From the NCBI GenBank assembly GCA_964426945.1, contig CAYRSS010000030.1, positions 1 to 45,808 of the forward strand: 45,808 nt of DNA, written 5' to 3'. The notes beneath the pieces are model-generated. The model ran no database searches, was not told the origin of the DNA, and saw only the letters and a program-made list of their open reading frames with translations. The position numbers were made by a program, and so were the translations under genes. Of the stretch, positions 1 through 7,748 are shown one piece after another; positions within the stretch are counted from its first letter, which is position 1; the number at the start of each line of letters is the position of its first letter. The DNA is from CAYRSS01 sp964426945. GTDB taxonomy: Bacteria; Planctomycetota; Phycisphaerae; UBA1845.

Positions 1-1554
1 TTCCCCGACCCGCTGCTGATGGTCGACGTCTCGCCGCTGGGCGACCACGCCGACAGCACGCCGGAATACCTGTGGTATCTGAAAGACGCCCTCGGCTCGA
101 CCGGGGCGCTGGCAAACCTCGCCGGCGAGATCGTCGAGGGCTGCGTCTACACGCCCTACGGCGAGACGACGCTCCTCGACGAGTTCAACCGCCCGCGCGA
201 GGTCGTCGCCCGTGAGGCGTTTTTCCATGACGCGAACTTCGACGGGGCGATTGACGGGTTCGACTGGGTCGATCTGCAGACCCACCTCGCGGCCGCGGAG
301 GCCGGGGTGTTCAACCCGGTCGCCCTGCGCATCCACGACCACAACGCCGACGGCCGGCTCGACGCGGCCGACGAGGCGAATTTCCTGGCCGCGTGGCAGC
401 CGGAAGACCCGGCCGCCGCCGTCCCGCCGCAGTGGCGCCGCCCCCGCGGCCCGGTGGTGGACGTCCTGGCCGACGGGGCGTACGATGTCATCGACTTCCT
501 GACGTTCCAGACGTGCCTCGGCCGCGACACGGCCGAGTGCGTCCTGCTCTTTGACATCAACAAAGACGCCGTCGTCGACATCACCGACTACGAGCTCTAC
601 GCCCACACCTGGTCCGGCCCGGACGAGCCCCACAACTTCGCCCGAGGCTCGAAGTACGGCAACCCGTTCCTCTGGACCGGACAGCGGTACGAGACGGAGA
701 CGGGGCTGTATCACTTCGTGTATCGGTCGTACTCGCCGACGCTGGGGAGGTGGCTGCAGCGGGATCCTTTCGAGACCGCATCCATGGGCGGCGGTCATTC
801 GGGTAGTACACTCCTTGATTTGGCTCCCGGTTCTCTACTGCCGCACGCTCTAATCAGCATGCCGCCGAGCAGTCTAAATCTGTTCGAGTACTCTCGATCA
901 CGCGCCGCATCCACGACTGACTCTTTGGGCTTGTTCGAATTCACACTCGGAGGGACCTTGGTTGCGAGCGGCGAAAGAGCATCAATAGGAGCAATCCTGT
1001 TAGGGCAGATCAACTCAGCCGTTGCAGCCATCAATTCGGCTATAGCCGCGATTTATGCACACTTATGGATTGGATCTACGACTATAGCGGGGATCGGTAG
1101 CCAGATGGGCTACTTCGACATCGCGACTTTCAGTTCGATCGCCAGCGAGTTTGCAAGTTTCGTCGAGCGTGTAAGTCAACGCGGCACTGATGCGGTTGGT
1201 CGGTTCTATGAGAATGTTGCACGATCGGGAGCTCATTATCCTGACCCAAATCAATGGGGTAGATTCCAACACACACTCGATCATGCTAAACAGTTCTTCG
1301 GCACGGGGGGGCAGCCCTTAACCCCCGATCAGGTTCGCAAGTGGGGAGAAGCACTAGATTATGTGTCGAGATCCAAGAACCCATTTCCTTGGAGCTCCGG
1401 CGCGCAACAGACCGTCGCTCGGTTGGCCCAAGTGGATGGCAAGTTCCTTTGCGTTCAACACGATGCGGCAGGTAATCTCGTAACGGCATTTGTCCCCAAC
1501 CCGGGTCAGCTACAGGCGATGATGAATGCAATAAGTCTTTCTAAGGGTGGATGA
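1..1554 (+). CDS. RHS-repeat core protein with C-terminal toxin-like tip (5' truncated by window edge)
   Basis: This is the 3' part of a large RHS/YD-repeat gene; the frame is open to base 1, so the true start lies outside. Numbering from the Met at base 19, residues 20-52 hold the YLKDALGS and YTPYGE signatures. Residues 214-250 hold the end of the RHS core (NPFLWTGQRYE, LGRWLQRDP), and residues 288-305 hold a divergent NLFEY...DSLGL closing motif. Between the YTPYGE and NPFLW motifs sits an extra segment of about 150 residues with three EF-hand/dockerin-like loops (D71-D82, D107-D118, D179-D190). After residue 305 the protein is unrelated to the core: a small-residue and hydrophobic stretch, then a tail with HTLDHAKQFFG and GKFLCVQHDAAGNLVTAFVPN. 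That spacing is suggestive of BECR-fold RNase toxins, but this is inference. Base composition drops from about base 800, as expected for an exchangeable toxin tip. The next gene overlaps its stop codon. Confidence 0.85.
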   Translation, partial: FPDPLLMVDVSPLGDHADSTPEYLWYLKDALGSTGALANLAGEIVEGCVYTPYGETTLLDEFNRPREVVAREAFFHDANFDGAIDGFDWVDLQTHLAAAEAGVFNPVALRIHDHNADGRLDAADEANFLAAWQPEDPAAAVPPQWRRPRGPVVDVLADGAYDVIDFLTFQTCLGRDTAECVLLFDINKDAVVDITDYELYAHTWSGPDEPHNFARGSKYGNPFLWTGQRYETETGLYHFVYRSYSPTLGRWLQRDPFETASMGGGHSGSTLLDLAPGSLLPHALISMPPSSLNLFEYSRSRAASTTDSLGLFEFTLGGTLVASGERASIGAILLGQINSAVAAINSAIAAIYAHLWIGSTTIAGIGSQMGYFDIATFSSIASEFASFVERVSQRGTDAVGRFYENVARSGAHYPDPNQWGRFQHTLDHAKQFFGTGGQPLTPDQVRKWGEALDYVSRSKNPFPWSSGAQQTVARLAQVDGKFLCVQHDAAGNLVTAFVPNPGQLQAMMNAISLSKGG

Positions 1555-2347
1555 AGTGGATCCGCGCATTAGGCTTGAGCCGCCATATATAAAGATGTGC
1601 TTTTACTCCCATTCAAGGACGGCGGAGGCCGTCTTCGGAGAAATTCTCCTGTGGTTGCGCGAGCGCGGGTTTGGCTATTATGGTGAGTCCGTATTCGTAC
1701 GGTCACATCACGGACGGTTGCCGCCGTTCGCCAGCGTTCACTTCCATGCCCTACAGAGCAATAATCTTCGTGTTGCTGGACCTGAATGGACGATGATGCT
1801 CCTTGAGTCCAAGGAGTGGATCCCAATCCGGATGCAACTCTACTCACAATTAACCCCTTCCTTGGTAGGTCTAGAGTACACCGGCGTTCCGGGCGACGGA
1901 AGCCTTTATACAGTTCATCGGCCGGTGACACTGATCGTCGGTGGCGCTGATGTCGATCTATTGAACAATGTTACAGCGTCTCGGCTCCCGCTGGACTTGG
2001 TAACGCGAGCTCGAAACGTACTCCATTGGAGCAACACGACTTTTCGAGTGTTGTGCAGCGAGCTGCGGCCCAGTTACGCTTCTGCTGGTTTTGAGGTCGA
2101 TCTGATGGCTCCATCGGATCTTACCCTGAGAGATGATCTTCTCGCATCTTGTGATTTGTTCATCGCCGCGGACCTGGTTAGCCACGAGTCGTTGCAGTTG
2201 CTTCTAGCATTCGCCGATGCTTGGACGATCGAGACATTGTGCTGCGGGCATATCGTTCATCTGGAAGAACGTGACCAACTGCTTAGGTTGGTGATCGCGC
2301 GCGAAGGGCTTCTCCAGATTGCCCAGGAGATTCGACGGGCGATATAG
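1547..2347 (+). CDS. candidate immunity protein for the upstream RHS toxin
   Basis: This 266-residue soluble protein has no signal peptide and no membrane segment. I recognise no family. The GTG start at 1547 overlaps the RHS stop by 8 nt, which implies translational coupling; an internal ATG at 1595 is an alternative start. Composition is lower in GC than the surrounding genome and matches the toxin tip rather than the RHS core. A gene in exactly this place, directly after a polymorphic-toxin C-terminus and sharing its composition, is usually the cognate immunity gene. It is larger than most single-domain immunity proteins and could contain two domains. The immunity role is inferred from position only. 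Confidence 0.6.
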   Translation: MDEVDPRIRLEPPYIKMCFYSHSRTAEAVFGEILLWLRERGFGYYGESVFVRSHHGRLPPFASVHFHALQSNNLRVAGPEWTMMLLESKEWIPIRMQLYSQLTPSLVGLEYTGVPGDGSLYTVHRPVTLIVGGADVDLLNNVTASRLPLDLVTRARNVLHWSNTTFRVLCSELRPSYASAGFEVDLMAPSDLTLRDDLLASCDLFIAADLVSHESLQLLLAFADAWTIETLCCGHIVHLEERDQLLRLVIAREGLLQIAQEIRRAI

Positions 2348-2411
2348 CCTAACTAAATGGGCAATTGCACCGCTTTTGTTTTGGCACAAATAGCCATCCT
2401 ACGCTGGCTGC

Positions 2412-3029
2412 GTAGGCGGCAGAGTTGGCAACCTCGTCTTCGACAACCAGTGGTTCTACGTCTACGACGCCTTCAACCGCCTGTCGGCCATTCGCGAACG
2501 CGGCTCGTTCAAGGCCGACGGCACGGAATTCACGGGCTCGCCCGGGGCGGTGGTTGCGGCGTACGAATACGACGCCCTGAACCGCCGCGTACGCACGACG
2601 CAGCGGCCGGGCTCGCCCGGCGAGGCGGTGACGCGCCACGTCTACGCCGGCGGGGCGCAGGTGCTGGAGGAATACAGCGTCGCGCCGAACGACGACGAGG
2701 CGCTGCTGCGCTGGTTCGCCCACGGCGAGAGCTTCCCCGATCCGCTGCTGATGGTTGACGTCTCGCCGCTGGGCGACCACGCCGACGCGACGCCTGAGTA
2801 CCTCTGGTACCTCAAGGACGCCCTCGGCTCGACGGGTGCGCTGGCGAACCTCGCCGGCGAAATCGTCGAGGGCTACGTCTACACGCCCTACGGCGAGACG
2901 ACGATCCTCGACGAGCTGCACCGCCCGCGCGAGGTCGTCGCCCGCGAGGCGTTCTATCACGACGCCAACTTCGACGGGGCGATCGACGGGTTCGACTGGG
3001 TCGACCTCCAGACCCACCTCGCGGCCGCG
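2412..3029 (+). pseudogene. displaced RHS core fragment (orphan cassette copy)
   Basis: The frame encodes typical RHS/YD sequence (VYDAFNRLSAIRERG, YEYDALNRRVRTTQRPG, LKDALGS, YTPYGE) but has a stop at 2391 just upstream, no convincing start and no RHS C-terminus. Bases 2733-3029 align without gaps to bases 1-297; I count about 29 mismatches, mostly at third codon positions. Similarity stops abruptly at 3029 inside GCGGCCGC, and the downstream reading frame is unrelated to RHS. It is best explained as a leftover 3' end of an RHS gene stranded when a toxin/immunity tip was inserted, or as a donor cassette for recombination with the upstream gene. Confidence 0.75.
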
Positions 3030-3050
3030 AGGCTCTCCCAAAGCGATGAT

Positions 3051-3090
3051 GAGGTGAACGGCTGCGTGCCGCCGCTGCAGCCGTCACCTC
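3051..3090. repeat. imperfect inverted repeat just beyond the RHS breakpoint
   Basis: GAGGTGA-A-CGGCTGC (3051-3065) is mirrored by GCAGCCG-TCACCTC (3077-3090): fourteen pairs with one bulged A and an 11-nt GC-rich loop. It lies 22 bases after RHS similarity ends. No T-run follows, so it is not an obvious terminator. The region from 3091 to 3316 holds no gene that I can support. Confidence 0.5.
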
Positions 3091-3316
3091 CCCTCACCGA
3101 AGCCAACCCCACCCGGTTCCATCCGCCGGGCGGAGGCAACCCCCGCGTTAACCCGGAGGCGAGTCTCAGGTGGTTGCGAGAGACTTCGGGCGGTACGGGT
3201 GCTCGGGTTCGCGAGGGGTCGCCTCGACCTCGAGTCTCTGAGCTGGAGTGATCACGCTGGTGGCGCCGGCGGGTAGTGCGTAACCCTTTACCAATCCTCA
3301 CGATACAAACACAAAA

Positions 3317-3338
3317 GCCGAGGCGTCTCTGCCTCGGC
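3317..3338 (-). terminator. intrinsic terminator downstream of initiator tRNA
   Basis: An 8-bp perfect stem (gccgaggc/gcctcggc) encloses a 6-nt loop. Read on the minus strand it is followed by TTTTGTGTTT. It lies 48 bases beyond the 3' end of the minus-strand tRNA, so it probably ends that transcript. Confidence 0.75.
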
Positions 3339-3386
3339 GTCGTGCGTTTACCCGTCGGTCGGCCGTTTTCGCGGCGACCTTTCAAC

Positions 3387-3459
3387 TAGCGGGGGCAGGA
3401 CTCGAACCTGCGACCTCCGGGTTATGAGCCCGACGAGCTGCCAACTGCTCTACCCCGCA
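3387..3459 (-). tRNA. initiator tRNA-Met (CAT)
   Basis: A 73-nt cloverleaf with acceptor GCGGGG/CCCCGC at positions 2-7 and 66-71, D-stem GAGC/GCTC, anticodon loop CTCATAA and T-arm GCAGG-TTCGAGT-CCTGC. Initiator hallmarks are three consecutive G-C pairs at the base of the anticodon loop (GGG/CCC), the A11-U24 pair, and no Watson-Crick pair at 1:72 (here U1 opposite U72). The CCA end is not encoded. Confidence 0.93.
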
Positions 3460-3539
3460 ATCGTGAGGGGGAGGGTAGGGGCCGGGATGGGGGTTGTCAA
3501 GGCGGGCGGGAGATCGTGCGGCTTACCGCCGGAGCGCGG

Positions 3540-4808
3540 TCAGCGCAGCTCCTGCGCTACCGGCCGCGGGCCCGCTTCGGCTCGCACCGGAATCAGGCGA
3601 AACACGCGAACAAACACCGGGATGGTGATCCAGTTCAGAAAAAACCCGGCCACCACCCCGCCCAGCAGCCCGGACAGCGGCGTGACGCCCAGCGCCCCGC
3701 CGGGCGACGCGGCGACCGCCGCGAGGGTGGACTCGTCCGCCGGGCGCAGGTGCGTCGCCAGGTGGCCCACGTGAACTGCGAGTCGTGCCAGCGGTTCGCC
3801 CAGCGGCGACAGGCACAGCGACGAGCCAACCAGCGCGGCGATCCAGTGCACGCGCAGCCGCACCGCCGCATAGAGCGCCAGCAGCATCTGCCAGCCGCCG
3901 AGTGGCAGCGCGGCCATGAACGTGCCGATGCCCAGCGCGGCCGCCACGAGAAGCTGTTCGAATCGATCCTCGCGCAGCCGATGCCACAGGGCTGAAGGCC
4001 GCAGGCGTGCCAGCCAGGCGCGCAGCGCGGCTGATCGCACAGCACGCCGCGCTTCCGCGTCGGCCAGATCTGTCCGGCGTCGCCAGCGCGGCCAGGGGAT
4101 GAGCCGAAGAATGGTCAGCCCGGCGTGCATGAGGAAGCCGTGCACGCCGTCGCGCCACGGTCGGAAGTGGCTGACGCGGCGGCCCTCTTCGAAGTAGTGA
4201 CACGTGACCGGCACTTCGACAATGAAAAACCCCGCCCACACGGCCCGCGTGATGATCTCGGCCTCAAAGCCGAACCGCCCCGCGCGACAGCGGACGTTCT
4301 GCACCAGTTCCAGCGGATACACCCGCAGGCCGCACTGGCTGTCGAGCACGCGGACGCCCGTTTCCAGCCAGATCCCCAGCGCCGACATCCACCAGCCCAG
4401 CTTGTTGAGCGAGGGCGACGCCGTCGTCCGCTCCGCGCGCACGCCCAGCACCAGCGCCGACGGAAACGCCGCAGCCGCCTCGCACAGCGGCGGAATGTGA
4501 ACCGGATCGTGCTGGCCGTCGGTGTCGATGGTGATGGCGTGGGTGAAGTCGCGCTCGGCCGCGGCGGCGAAGCCGGTGCGCAGCGCCGCGGCCTTGCCGC
4601 GATTGTGCGGGTGGGTCACCACGGTCAGCCGATCGCCCGCGCCGCCGGCTGCGCGGGCGGCGAGGATCGCTGCGGTGTCATCGGTCGCGCCGTCGTTGAC
4701 CACGATGACCGGCAGCGCCCCGGCGAGCAGCCGATCGACCACGTCGCCGAGGGTGCCCGCGTTGTTGTAGGTCGGCGCGATGACGACGAAGCGCGGCGTC
4801 AGGTCCAT
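3540..4808 (-). CDS. glycosyltransferase family 2 fused to DUF2062
   Basis: This 422-residue fusion has two parts. Residues 1-230 are a GT-A glycosyltransferase of the dolichyl-phosphate-mannose-synthase/DPG-synthase type: APTYNNAGTL at the N-terminus, VVNDG near residue 39 for nucleotide binding, HNRGKAAALRTGF, and the DTDGQHDP motif (D95, D97) for the metal. From about residue 268 to the end there is a DUF2062 membrane domain with several hydrophobic helices. The likely role is transfer of a sugar from an activated nucleotide to a lipid carrier or envelope glycan at the membrane; acceptor and sugar cannot be told. The ATG at 4808 was chosen because the protein begins right at the GT2 core. 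The start lies inside the 3' end of the ABC permease gene (10-nt overlap), so the two are probably co-transcribed. Confidence 0.88.
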   Translation of the reverse strand: MDLTPRFVVIAPTYNNAGTLGDVVDRLLAGALPVIVVNDGATDDTAAILAARAAGGAGDRLTVVTHPHNRGKAAALRTGFAAAAERDFTHAITIDTDGQHDPVHIPPLCEAAAAFPSALVLGVRAERTTASPSLNKLGWWMSALGIWLETGVRVLDSQCGLRVYPLELVQNVRCRAGRFGFEAEIITRAVWAGFFIVEVPVTCHYFEEGRRVSHFRPWRDGVHGFLMHAGLTILRLIPWPRWRRRTDLADAEARRAVRSAALRAWLARLRPSALWHRLREDRFEQLLVAAALGIGTFMAALPLGGWQMLLALYAAVRLRVHWIAALVGSSLCLSPLGEPLARLAVHVGHLATHLRPADESTLAAVAASPGGALGVTPLSGLLGGVVAGFFLNWITIPVFVRVFRLIPVRAEAGPRPVAQELR

Positions 4809-5839
4809 CGCAGCGCCCCCGCGCCGAGCAACCCGAAGACCCCGCCAATCGCCACGAGCAGCCCGCAGGTCATGGCCCCCGCCGTGGTGCCCGCATCGCG
4901 CCATACGCCCGACTCGACGGCGAGAATCGCCCAGCGAACGGGGCTGAGCTCGGCGATGTGCTGCATCCACGGCGGCATCAGGAAGTGCGGCACCATCCCG
5001 CCGCCGAACATGGCCATGCCCAGGAGCACGGTCCACGTCAGCCCGCCCGCGGTGCGCTCCGTTTTCCCCAGCACGGCGAGCAGGATCATGATCCCCGAGA
5101 AGGCGATCGCGGTGGAGAGCACGCCCATCAACAGCCAGAAGATCGACCGCGCTCGGACGTCGAACAGCACCGCGGCGATGACCAGCAGGCTCGTCGCTAG
5201 GATCACGGTGGTCAGCACGCACGCTCCCGCCTTGCCCGCGACGACATGCACACGCCGCAGCGGGGCCATCTGGAGCCGCACAAGCGTGCCGCGCGTCCGC
5301 TCTGCGACGAAGGACAGTCCGAACGTCGCCGTGCAGCCGAGCACACCCCAGATCAGGCCGTAGGGTAAGGCGAGTTCATACTGATTGCGCGGGGATTGCC
5401 CGCCGGAGGCGTCGACCGGCAGCGGCCACGCCCGGCTGGTCTGCGCACCTGCGCTGACGCAGGGCAGCGTGAGCCCCTCACCCCCGCCGGCACCGGGCGA
5501 CGGGCTGACGAACCGCAGCTCGACGGCCGCAACCCGGGGGGCGGCGGGGACATCCGCGAAGCCGGGGGGAATGACCACCGTCGCCGCTACTTCTCCAGCC
5601 GACAAGGCGGCGTCGGCGTCCTCGGCGGACATCGGTTCGACGTCGAGCCCGGTCTGTCGCAGGTCGTGGATCATCGCGGCTGCGCCGGGCGAGCCGTCGC
5701 GATCCACCACGGCCAGGCGCGTCGGGGCTTCGCCGCCGCGCATCCGGGCTCCGAAGACGATGCCGAGGAACGCCGTGTAGATCAGCGGGAAGATGAACGT
5801 GATGAACACGCCCCCGCGATCGCGCAGCAGCAGCCGCAT
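4799..5839 (-). CDS. ABC-2 type transporter permease (NatB/YhfP-like)
   Basis: This integral membrane protein of about 346 residues has the ABC-2 exporter layout: a first helix (FITFIFPLIYTAFLGIVFG), a long extracytoplasmic domain of about 130 residues, then five hydrophobic helices in the C-terminal half with RGTLVRLQMAPL before helix 2. It would form the membrane part of an exporter with the divergently encoded ATPase at 6049. Start choice is doubtful: the frame stays open upstream with residues typical of the family N-terminus (AAIAVTLKD), but I see no ATG, GTG or TTG there, so either the ATG at 5839 is used or the start is non-canonical. It overlaps the downstream glycosyltransferase gene by 10 nt. 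Confidence 0.85.
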   Translation of the reverse strand: MRLLLRDRGGVFITFIFPLIYTAFLGIVFGARMRGGEAPTRLAVVDRDGSPGAAAMIHDLRQTGLDVEPMSAEDADAALSAGEVAATVVIPPGFADVPAAPRVAAVELRFVSPSPGAGGGEGLTLPCVSAGAQTSRAWPLPVDASGGQSPRNQYELALPYGLIWGVLGCTATFGLSFVAERTRGTLVRLQMAPLRRVHVVAGKAGACVLTTVILATSLLVIAAVLFDVRARSIFWLLMGVLSTAIAFSGIMILLAVLGKTERTAGGLTWTVLLGMAMFGGGMVPHFLMPPWMQHIAELSPVRWAILAVESGVWRDAGTTAGAMTCGLLVAIGGVFGLLGAGALRWT

Positions 5840-6048
5840 GTCCTTGAGCGTGACGGCGATCGCGGCGCGGAGGGATTGGATGGCACAGGTCTCTCGTCGC
5901 CGCGGCGCAGGACGGCCGCTGATTCGGACGGCCCGGCGGGCTGCGACGCCTTGACCCGCGCGATCTTATCCCCCGATCCGCACCGTGGAAAGCCGCCCCG
6001 CTCCCCCGCCTTCCGCAGCGCGCCGCGGCCCGATACGATCTCCGCGGA

Positions 6049-6810
6049 ATGATCCGATTCGAACAGGTGACCAAGCTCTACCGGTCGCTGCTCGCCGTGG
6101 ACGGGTTATCGCTGGCGATGGCGCCGGGCGAGGTCTTCGGCCTGCTCGGACCGAACGCGGCGGGCAAGACGACTGTTGTGGGCATGGCCGCGGGGCTGCT
6201 CGAGCCCGACACGGGTCGCGTTGAGATCGTCGGCCTCGGCCGCCCGACCGACCCCGCCGTACGCAGCCGCATCGGCATCGCCCCGCAGAACGTCGCGCTC
6301 TACGACGAACTCACCGGGCGGGAGAACCTGTCGCTGTTCGGCCGCCTGTACGGGCTGCGTGGCGCCGCGCTGCACGAAAGCGTCGACCGGGCGATGGTGT
6401 TCACCGGCCTTGCGGAGCGCGCTTCGGATCGCGTGCGCACCTACTCCGGCGGCATGAAGCGCCGGCTCAACATCGCCGCAGCGCTGGTCCACCGCCCTGC
6501 CGTGATCCTGCTCGACGAGCCGACCGTCGGGGTTGATCCGCAGTCACGCAACGCGATTTTCGACCACATCCGGGCGCTGCGAAGCGAAGGGTGCACGGTG
6601 CTGCTGACGACGCACTACATGGAGGAAGCGGAGCGGCTCTGCGACCGGGTGGGCGTGCTCGATCACGGCCGGCTGCTGGCGGTGGACACGGTGGCGAACC
6701 TGCTCAAGGCCTACGCGCCGCCTCCCGCCCGAGTCGCCCCGCCGCCCGTGCATTCCGGCGACCTCGAACAGGTGTTCTTCGCCCTCACCGGCCACGGGCT
6801 GCGCGACTGA
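6049..6810 (+). CDS. ABC transporter ATP-binding protein
   Basis: This 253-residue cytoplasmic ATPase belongs to the ABC-2/NatA class. Walker A is GPNAAGKTT at residues 34-42, the Q-loop is in IGIAPQN, the signature is YSGGMKRR, Walker B is VILLDEPTVGVD, and the H-loop is TTHYMEEA. The P-loop has Ala37 where GxxGxGK(S/T) normally has its second Gly. The C-terminus carries the short DLEQVFFALTGH tail common in this class. It is transcribed away from the permease at 4799-5839, with about 210 bases between the start codons, and is presumably its energising subunit. The substrate is unknown. Confidence 0.92.
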   Translation: MIRFEQVTKLYRSLLAVDGLSLAMAPGEVFGLLGPNAAGKTTVVGMAAGLLEPDTGRVEIVGLGRPTDPAVRSRIGIAPQNVALYDELTGRENLSLFGRLYGLRGAALHESVDRAMVFTGLAERASDRVRTYSGGMKRRLNIAAALVHRPAVILLDEPTVGVDPQSRNAIFDHIRALRSEGCTVLLTTHYMEEAERLCDRVGVLDHGRLLAVDTVANLLKAYAPPPARVAPPPVHSGDLEQVFFALTGHGLRD

Positions 6811-6822
6811 GCCTCGTGTGCG

Positions 6823-7209
6823 TCATGGCGACGCGGCGGAGTCAGGCGAAGCGGACGGCGGCTGGCCGGCCTTGCGTGCGGCGCGCCGCGCGAGGCTGAT
6901 CAACTCCGCGGCGACATCCGCCCCCGGTCCGACACACCCCGGCCTCGCTACGCAGACGAAATCGAACCCCTGCGGCAGCAAACTCTTCGACCGTCGAAAC
7001 GCCTCGCGGATGCGTCGCCGGGCGAGGCTTCGCATCACTGCAGATCCCACCCGCCGGCTCACGCTGAGCCCGAGGCGCGACCAGGCCAGCCCGCTGCGCC
7101 GGGCGTAGACCACGAGGAGACCCCCACCCACGGACGAGCCGGCACGAAAGACGAGGTCGTATTCGCGCCGCGTGGCGAGTCGCTCCGATCGCCTCAATCG
7201 CTCGTCCAT
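6823..7209 (-). CDS. rnpA: ribonuclease P protein component
   Basis: This is a small basic protein of 128 residues from the Met at 7209. RnpA features are the ERLRRSERLATRREYDLVFRAG N-terminal segment, and the RNR-type motif region SVSRRVGSAVMRSLARRRIREAFR, followed by GFDFVCVARPG. It binds the catalytic RNA of RNase P and helps 5' maturation of tRNA precursors. An in-frame start at 7275 would add 22 residues that do not resemble the family, so the inner ATG is preferred. I searched both sides for rpmH (L34), the usual upstream neighbour, and did not find it. The gene is convergent with the ABC ATPase. Nothing else is identifiable between 7210 and 7390. Confidence 0.9.
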   Translation of the reverse strand: MDERLRRSERLATRREYDLVFRAGSSVGGGLLVVYARRSGLAWSRLGLSVSRRVGSAVMRSLARRRIREAFRRSKSLLPQGFDFVCVARPGCVGPGADVAAELISLARRAARKAGQPPSASPDSAASP

Positions 7210-7391
7210 CTTCAACCGACCGTCTTCCCAGGGGCGCCCGTCGATCCGGCGGCTCGTCGGCCGGTGAGCCGCCACCGGCCGCCGCGACGATGGGTCGGCC
7301 CTACTCTACAGGGGCACCGGCCGGTCGTCGCATAGACCGCCGCCTGCTCCCCCCGCGCAAGTTCCGGAAATCCAGCCCCGCCTGTGCGAAA

Positions 7392-7409
7392 AACGCCCTC
7401 GCGGGCGTT
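7392..7409 (-). terminator. minus-strand terminator-like hairpin
   Basis: The 7-bp stem AACGCCC/GGGCGTT with a 4-nt loop gives GGGCGTTTTTCGC when read on the minus strand. It could stop leftward transcription, coming from beyond the tRNA-Asp gene, before it reaches rnpA. Confidence 0.45.
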
Positions 7410-7422
7410 GGTTGCGGGCGTC

Positions 7423-7451
7423 TTGACTCGGTCGCGGCGATGCGATATGAA
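7423..7451 (+). promoter_or_regulatory. sigma70-type promoter for tRNA-Asp
   Basis: TTGACT (7423-7428), a 17-nt spacer, and TATGAA (7446-7451), with the tRNA starting 64 bases after the -10 box. Spacing and both hexamers fit the housekeeping consensus well, in otherwise very GC-rich DNA. Confidence 0.6.
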
Positions 7452-7515
7452 TCCATGCCCGCGTGAGGGGGCGCGACGGTTCGCCGGTGTCGCCCCATCC
7501 CGCCGGACCCCGCAA

Positions 7516-7589
7516 GGGGCCGTAGCTCAATTGGTTAGAGTACCGGCCTGTCACGCCGGTGGTTGCGGGTTCGAATCCCGTCGGCCTCG
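7516..7589 (+). tRNA. tRNA-Asp (GTC)
   Basis: A 74-nt cloverleaf with acceptor GGGGCCG/CGGCCTC, D-stem GCTC/GAGT, anticodon stem CCGGC/GCCGG around loop CTGTCAC, and T-arm GCGGG-TTCGAAT-CCCGT. Discriminator base G73 is as expected for Asp. CCA is not encoded. Confidence 0.96.
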
Positions 7590-7595
7590 ATCTGA

Positions 7596-7623
7596 AACGC
7601 CCTGCGGCTTGCCGCGGGGCGTT
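7596..7623 (+). terminator. terminator after tRNA-Asp
   Basis: A long stem (AACGCCCTGCGGC paired with GCCGCGGGGCGTT, one G-U) with a minimal loop begins 7 bases after the tRNA and is followed by a T-rich CTCGTTT. Read on the other strand it also ends in TTT, so it may work for both directions. Confidence 0.7.
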
Positions 7624-7748
7624 CTCGTTTCCGCCCCTCCCTCCCCGATCGCCGCGCAGCGAACGAGCCTGCGGACGGCGGAGAGACCCCCACCCGCAGG
7701 CTCGTCACATATCAACGCGCGCTGTCGGGCGCGCCGGTCAGCCGTCGG

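Noticed and set aside
2550..3251. A functional 233-residue gene
   Set aside because: It starts in the middle of RHS repeats and ends in unrelated low-quality sequence after 3029.
4809..5222. N-terminal extension of the glycosyltransferase
   Set aside because: The extra residues are opposite-frame translation of the ABC permease and lack GT2 character.
7301..7498. Possible rpmH (L34) upstream of rnpA
   Set aside because: The 65-codon minus-strand frame lacks the L34 signature and overlaps the tRNA-Asp promoter.
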